From: Actinotalea subterranea
Lineage (GTDB): Bacteria; Actinomycetota; Actinomycetes; Actinomycetales; Cellulomonadaceae
Length of the DNA stretch: 64,000 nt
NCBI RefSeq assembly: GCF_008364845.1
Contig: NZ_VTTP01000001.1
Coordinates: 457,594-521,593, forward strand
Direction: 5' to 3'
The first letter of the stretch is position 1. Each line of letters begins with the position of its first letter. The notes under the pieces are model-generated. The model was not told the origin of the DNA. It ran no database searches and saw only the letters and a list, made by a program, of their open reading frames with translations. The translations under genes and the position numbers were made by a program. Positions 61,595 through 64,000 of the stretch are shown here, piece after piece.

Positions 61595-63031
61595 TCAGCG
61601 CGTGAGCGCGAGCGCGTCCTCCGCGATCCCGACGAGCGTCTGGGCAGGCAGGGCCTCCTGCGGCGCGGTCGCGGCGGCCTGCATGACGACGACCACCGGC
61701 ACGCCCCCGTCGACCGGCTCCGCCAGCCAGGCGCCCGCCATCGTGCCGACCGAGCTGCCGCCCTTGAACGCCACGTGCTCCCACGCGTCGTCGACCTCGA
61801 TGCCCGGGTTGGCGGACAGGATCTCGCGCACCGGCTCGCCGGCACCCGTCGCAGCCCGCTGGGCGAGCGCGACGTGCGCGGCGCACAGGTCGGCACCGGT
61901 CGCGAACCAGTCGACGCCGTAGGGCCAGGCCGCGACGGCGCCGATCTCCTGCTCGTCGATCTCGACCGCGCCTCCAGGCAGGGCGGCGAGGATCTCCTCG
62001 CGACCGGCGGCGTCGGCGTCGCGCCACCGGCCACGCAGATCCTCGCCCCCGCCCCAGCCCAGCTGGAACAGCTCGCGTGTGGTCGCGAGCGGCACGTTGC
62101 GCGCGGGGTCGCCGTGGCCCATGTCCGTCAACGCCTGCTCGACCGCGTCGCGTCCCACCGCGTGCACGAGGAGGTCGGTCGCCGTGTTGTCGCTGATCGC
62201 GATCATGTCGCTCGCGGCTGCCTGCACCGTGATGACGGCCCCGGCGGGCTCGTCCTGAAGGTTCCCCGACGGGAGCGAGCGCAGGTCGTCGGTGAGGGTG
62301 AGCTCGGTGTCCCACGCGAGCCGACCGTCCTCGACGGCGTCGACCACTGCGCCGAGGACGTAGAGCTTGACGATGGACCCGACGGGCAGGCTCTCGCCCG
62401 CGGCGTTCCCCGCGGGCATGCCGTCGACGGGTACGCACCGGCCGTCCTCGACGCGTGCGACGTACAGCGAGGTCGAGCCGGGCAGCGCGGCGACCTCGTC
62501 GGACAGGTCGCCCCATGAGGTCGCGCGGTCACGGGGTGGCGCGGCGGGCGTGAAGAGCAGGCCCGCGATACGGCCGTCGGGGTCGACCGCGAGCTCCATG
62601 TCCAGCGAGCCGTCCTGCCCGTCGAGCCTGGCCAGCAGGGCGCCCGGCCCCGTCTCGACCGACGCGAGCGTCCACGGGCCCGCCGCGCGCAGCGACGTGA
62701 AGACGGGGTTCAGCTGGTCAGCGGGCACCTCGGCGAGGAAGGCCTCGGAGAACCGGCCGGCGATCTCGTCCTCCGGCACGTCCGCGGTTCCGGCGAGGGT
62801 CTCCAGGACCCAGGCCGCCTGCCGCCCCGCGTCGTCGTCGGGCAGGTCCACAGCCGGACCCGCGGCGTCCTCGACGGGTGCGGTCGGGCTCGGGCCTGAC
62901 GCGTCACCACCGCCCGTGCAGCCGGCGAGCAGCGCGAACGTGCACGCCGTCGTGACTGCCGCCGCGCCCGGGTTCCGCCAACGGACGTCGCGGCCCGGAC
63001 GTCCCCCGTCGTGCCTGCCGCCCGTCGTCAT
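61595..63031 (-). CDS. LpqF-like lipoprotein with class A beta-lactamase fold
   Basis: A 478-residue lipoprotein: lipobox LLAGC with Cys38. Residues 65-165 resemble the small SnoaL/isomerase-like domain found in LpqF and ORF12-type proteins. The serine hydrolase domain (about 180-478) has S219-x-x-K222 in VGSIVKLY, S280-D-N282 in ISDNTATD, and K423-G-G in FKGGSSVG. The Glu166 of true class A beta-lactamases is not obvious. So it is probably a wall-associated esterase or beta-lactamase-related protein rather than an antibiotic-resistance gene. ATG 63031 is chosen. It converges with mscL. Confidence 0.85.
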   Translation of the reverse strand: MTTGGRHDGGRPGRDVRWRNPGAAAVTTACTFALLAGCTGGGDASGPSPTAPVEDAAGPAVDLPDDDAGRQAAWVLETLAGTADVPEDEIAGRFSEAFLAEVPADQLNPVFTSLRAAGPWTLASVETGPGALLARLDGQDGSLDMELAVDPDGRIAGLLFTPAAPPRDRATSWGDLSDEVAALPGSTSLYVARVEDGRCVPVDGMPAGNAAGESLPVGSIVKLYVLGAVVDAVEDGRLAWDTELTLTDDLRSLPSGNLQDEPAGAVITVQAAASDMIAISDNTATDLLVHAVGRDAVEQALTDMGHGDPARNVPLATTRELFQLGWGGGEDLRGRWRDADAAGREEILAALPGGAVEIDEQEIGAVAAWPYGVDWFATGADLCAAHVALAQRAATGAGEPVREILSANPGIEVDDAWEHVAFKGGSSVGTMAGAWLAEPVDGGVPVVVVMQAAATAPQEALPAQTLVGIAEDALALTR

Positions 63032-63126
63032 GCCGCCCCCTTCGCGTCGCAGCGATCACGGTACGGGCCCCCGGGCCGACCGCCCAAGCACGTCCGTCGG
63101 CGGGTCGCGCCAGGTGGCCACCACGC

Positions 63127-63381
63127 TCACCAGTGCGGTGGGACCTCGCGCAGGAACCGCTCGTCGTCGTCCGAGGCCGCCGGGCGCTCGCCCCAGCCCG
63201 TGTCCTGGTCCTCCGCGGCCCGGCGAGGCAGCAGCGGGACGTCGTCCGCCCCCGTGGCGGCGACCGCCGGCGGGGTCGGCGGCATGCCCCCCGTCGCCCG
63301 GCGTCGCCCGCGCCTGCGCGGCGCCGCACCGCCTGGCTGCTCGGGCGGCGCGGTCTGCTCCTCCGGTGCGTCGCGCGTCAT
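63127..63381 (-). CDS. Small hydrophilic protein of unknown function
   Basis: An 84-residue protein from ATG 63381, whose ATGA overlaps the stop of the upstream gene, so it is translationally coupled to it. It is Pro/Arg/Ala-rich and ends with DDDERFLREVPPHW. There is no membrane segment or signal peptide. I recognise no domain. Coding status is supported by the overlap and by codon bias like that of its neighbours. Confidence 0.6.
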   Translation of the reverse strand: MTRDAPEEQTAPPEQPGGAAPRRRGRRRATGGMPPTPPAVAATGADDVPLLPRRAAEDQDTGWGERPAASDDDERFLREVPPHW

Positions 63382-64000
63382 CGGGCCCGCCGGACCGCGC
63401 CCTTCACGACAGCGTCGACGCGCGAGCCGCGCCGGACGATGCCCAGCTCGGCACGCAGCGCCGCCGCGAGCTCGTCTTCGGTGCGCTCGACGCCGTCCGC
63501 GCGCAGCCACGCGACGAGGTCGTCGAGCTGGTCGTCGCTGTACGCGCCGATCGGCAGCCCCCTCTCGACGGGCGGCCGCGCTGGTGCGGGCGTGGGAACG
63601 CCGGGGACGTCGAAGAGCGGCGCCATCCGGGCGTCGGCGGGGACGGGCGGCGGGACGGGTCCGAGCCGGCGGTCCAGCTGAGCGGGCGCGAACGGCTCGC
63701 GTCGAGCAGCGGCGGGTGCGGCGGGCTCACCTCGCGCCGCGGCGGGCTCGGCCGCGGCGGGATCGACGGTGGTGGGCTCGGTGGCGGTGGGCCCGGCGGC
63801 GGCGGGCTCGACGACGGCGGGCCCGGCGGGGGCGTGTGCCGGTGCCGCGTCCTGCGGCGTCTCGCCCGTGGAGGACGGCACGAGCGAGGGCACCGGCATC
63901 CGGCGCTTCTTGGCCGGCCGCCCCTTGGCGGACGTCCGCACGGGCTCGCGGGCGCCGTGCGCGTCCGCGGGGATCCCGGTCGGCGACCAGGCGGGCATCT
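63378..64000 (-). CDS. C-terminal part of a large protein, possibly a DUF4011/DUF3320 helicase
   Basis: At least 206 residues, and the 5' end probably lies beyond the window; an ATG at 63998 is likely internal. A Pro/Ala/Glu/Thr-rich low-complexity stretch (about 35-130) leads to a compact C-terminal domain (about 150-206): DDQLDDLVAWLRADGVERTE, DELAAALRAELG and RRGSRVDAVVKGAVRRAR. Such a domain closes many actinobacterial DUF3320-type helicase-like proteins, which is my tentative reading. Its stop overlaps the small downstream gene. Confidence 0.5.
   Translation of the reverse strand, partial: MPAWSPTGIPADAHGAREPVRTSAKGRPAKKRRMPVPSLVPSSTGETPQDAAPAHAPAGPAVVEPAAAGPTATEPTTVDPAAAEPAAARGEPAAPAAARREPFAPAQLDRRLGPVPPPVPADARMAPLFDVPGVPTPAPARPPVERGLPIGAYSDDQLDDLVAWLRADGVERTEDELAAALRAELGIVRRGSRVDAVVKGAVRRAR

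Overview
The window is very GC-rich, uses GTG starts freely, and carries many genes whose start codon lies 6-8 nt behind a TANNNT hexamer (leaderless). Together with gene content (rpf-type muralytic enzymes, Pmt, the galU-glp-rimJ-glpR cluster, pth-rplY-prs-glmU) this points to a Gram-positive actinobacterium, most likely a Micrococcales member close to Cellulomonas. The genus is an inference.

Bases 1-30,830 are an exopolysaccharide (EPS) and surface-protein region. Two very large secreted paralogues (propeller-like, Fn3-like, LamG and PKD modules) come first, the first cut by the window edge. Then come a Wzz/BY-kinase polysaccharide co-polymerase with an 18-bp-repeat tail, a GT-C glycosyltransferase, a CDP-alcohol phosphatidyltransferase, GT4 glycosyltransferases, an acyltransferase, a GT2-GT4 fusion, a pyruvyltransferase and a Wzx-type flippase. 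Behind the flippase stand three consecutive paralogues that share a ~240-residue right-handed beta-helix domain but carry three unrelated N-terminal modules. A WbaP-like priming glycosyltransferase closes the region. The second beta-helix gene has a clear c-di-GMP-I (GEMM) riboswitch whose P1 helix overlaps its Shine-Dalgarno sequence. A perfect CRP/GlxR palindrome precedes the first, a near-perfect one the second, and a weak one the third. Four transcription units share an unusual promoter element (GTCCGTTTTG-like, 12-14 nt before a TANNNT box), usually with a TTCACCCG box further upstream. Nutrient (cAMP) and c-di-GMP control of EPS assembly is the likely theme.

Bases 30,900-49,800 are housekeeping: pth, rplY (L25/Ctc), prs, glmU, tRNA-Gln, a TetR/MarR pair, an ABC-F ATPase, ispE, rsmA, two DUF348-G5 wall hydrolases (one a true Rpf), tatD, metG, pncA, rsmI and pmt. 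A 16-bp tandem repeat sits between pncA and rsmI.

Bases 49,800-64,000 hold a cytosolic GH20 hexosaminidase, a cupin, tRNA-Ala, the cell-division-linked cluster galU-glp(moeA-like)-rimJ-glpR/sepX, 5-formyl-THF cyclo-ligase, a penicillin-acylase-family protein, an FmdB zinc ribbon, a SAF/CpaB-like protein, mscL, an LpqF-like serine hydrolase, a small protein and the C-terminus of a large protein cut by the edge. No insertion sequence, prophage or CRISPR array was seen.
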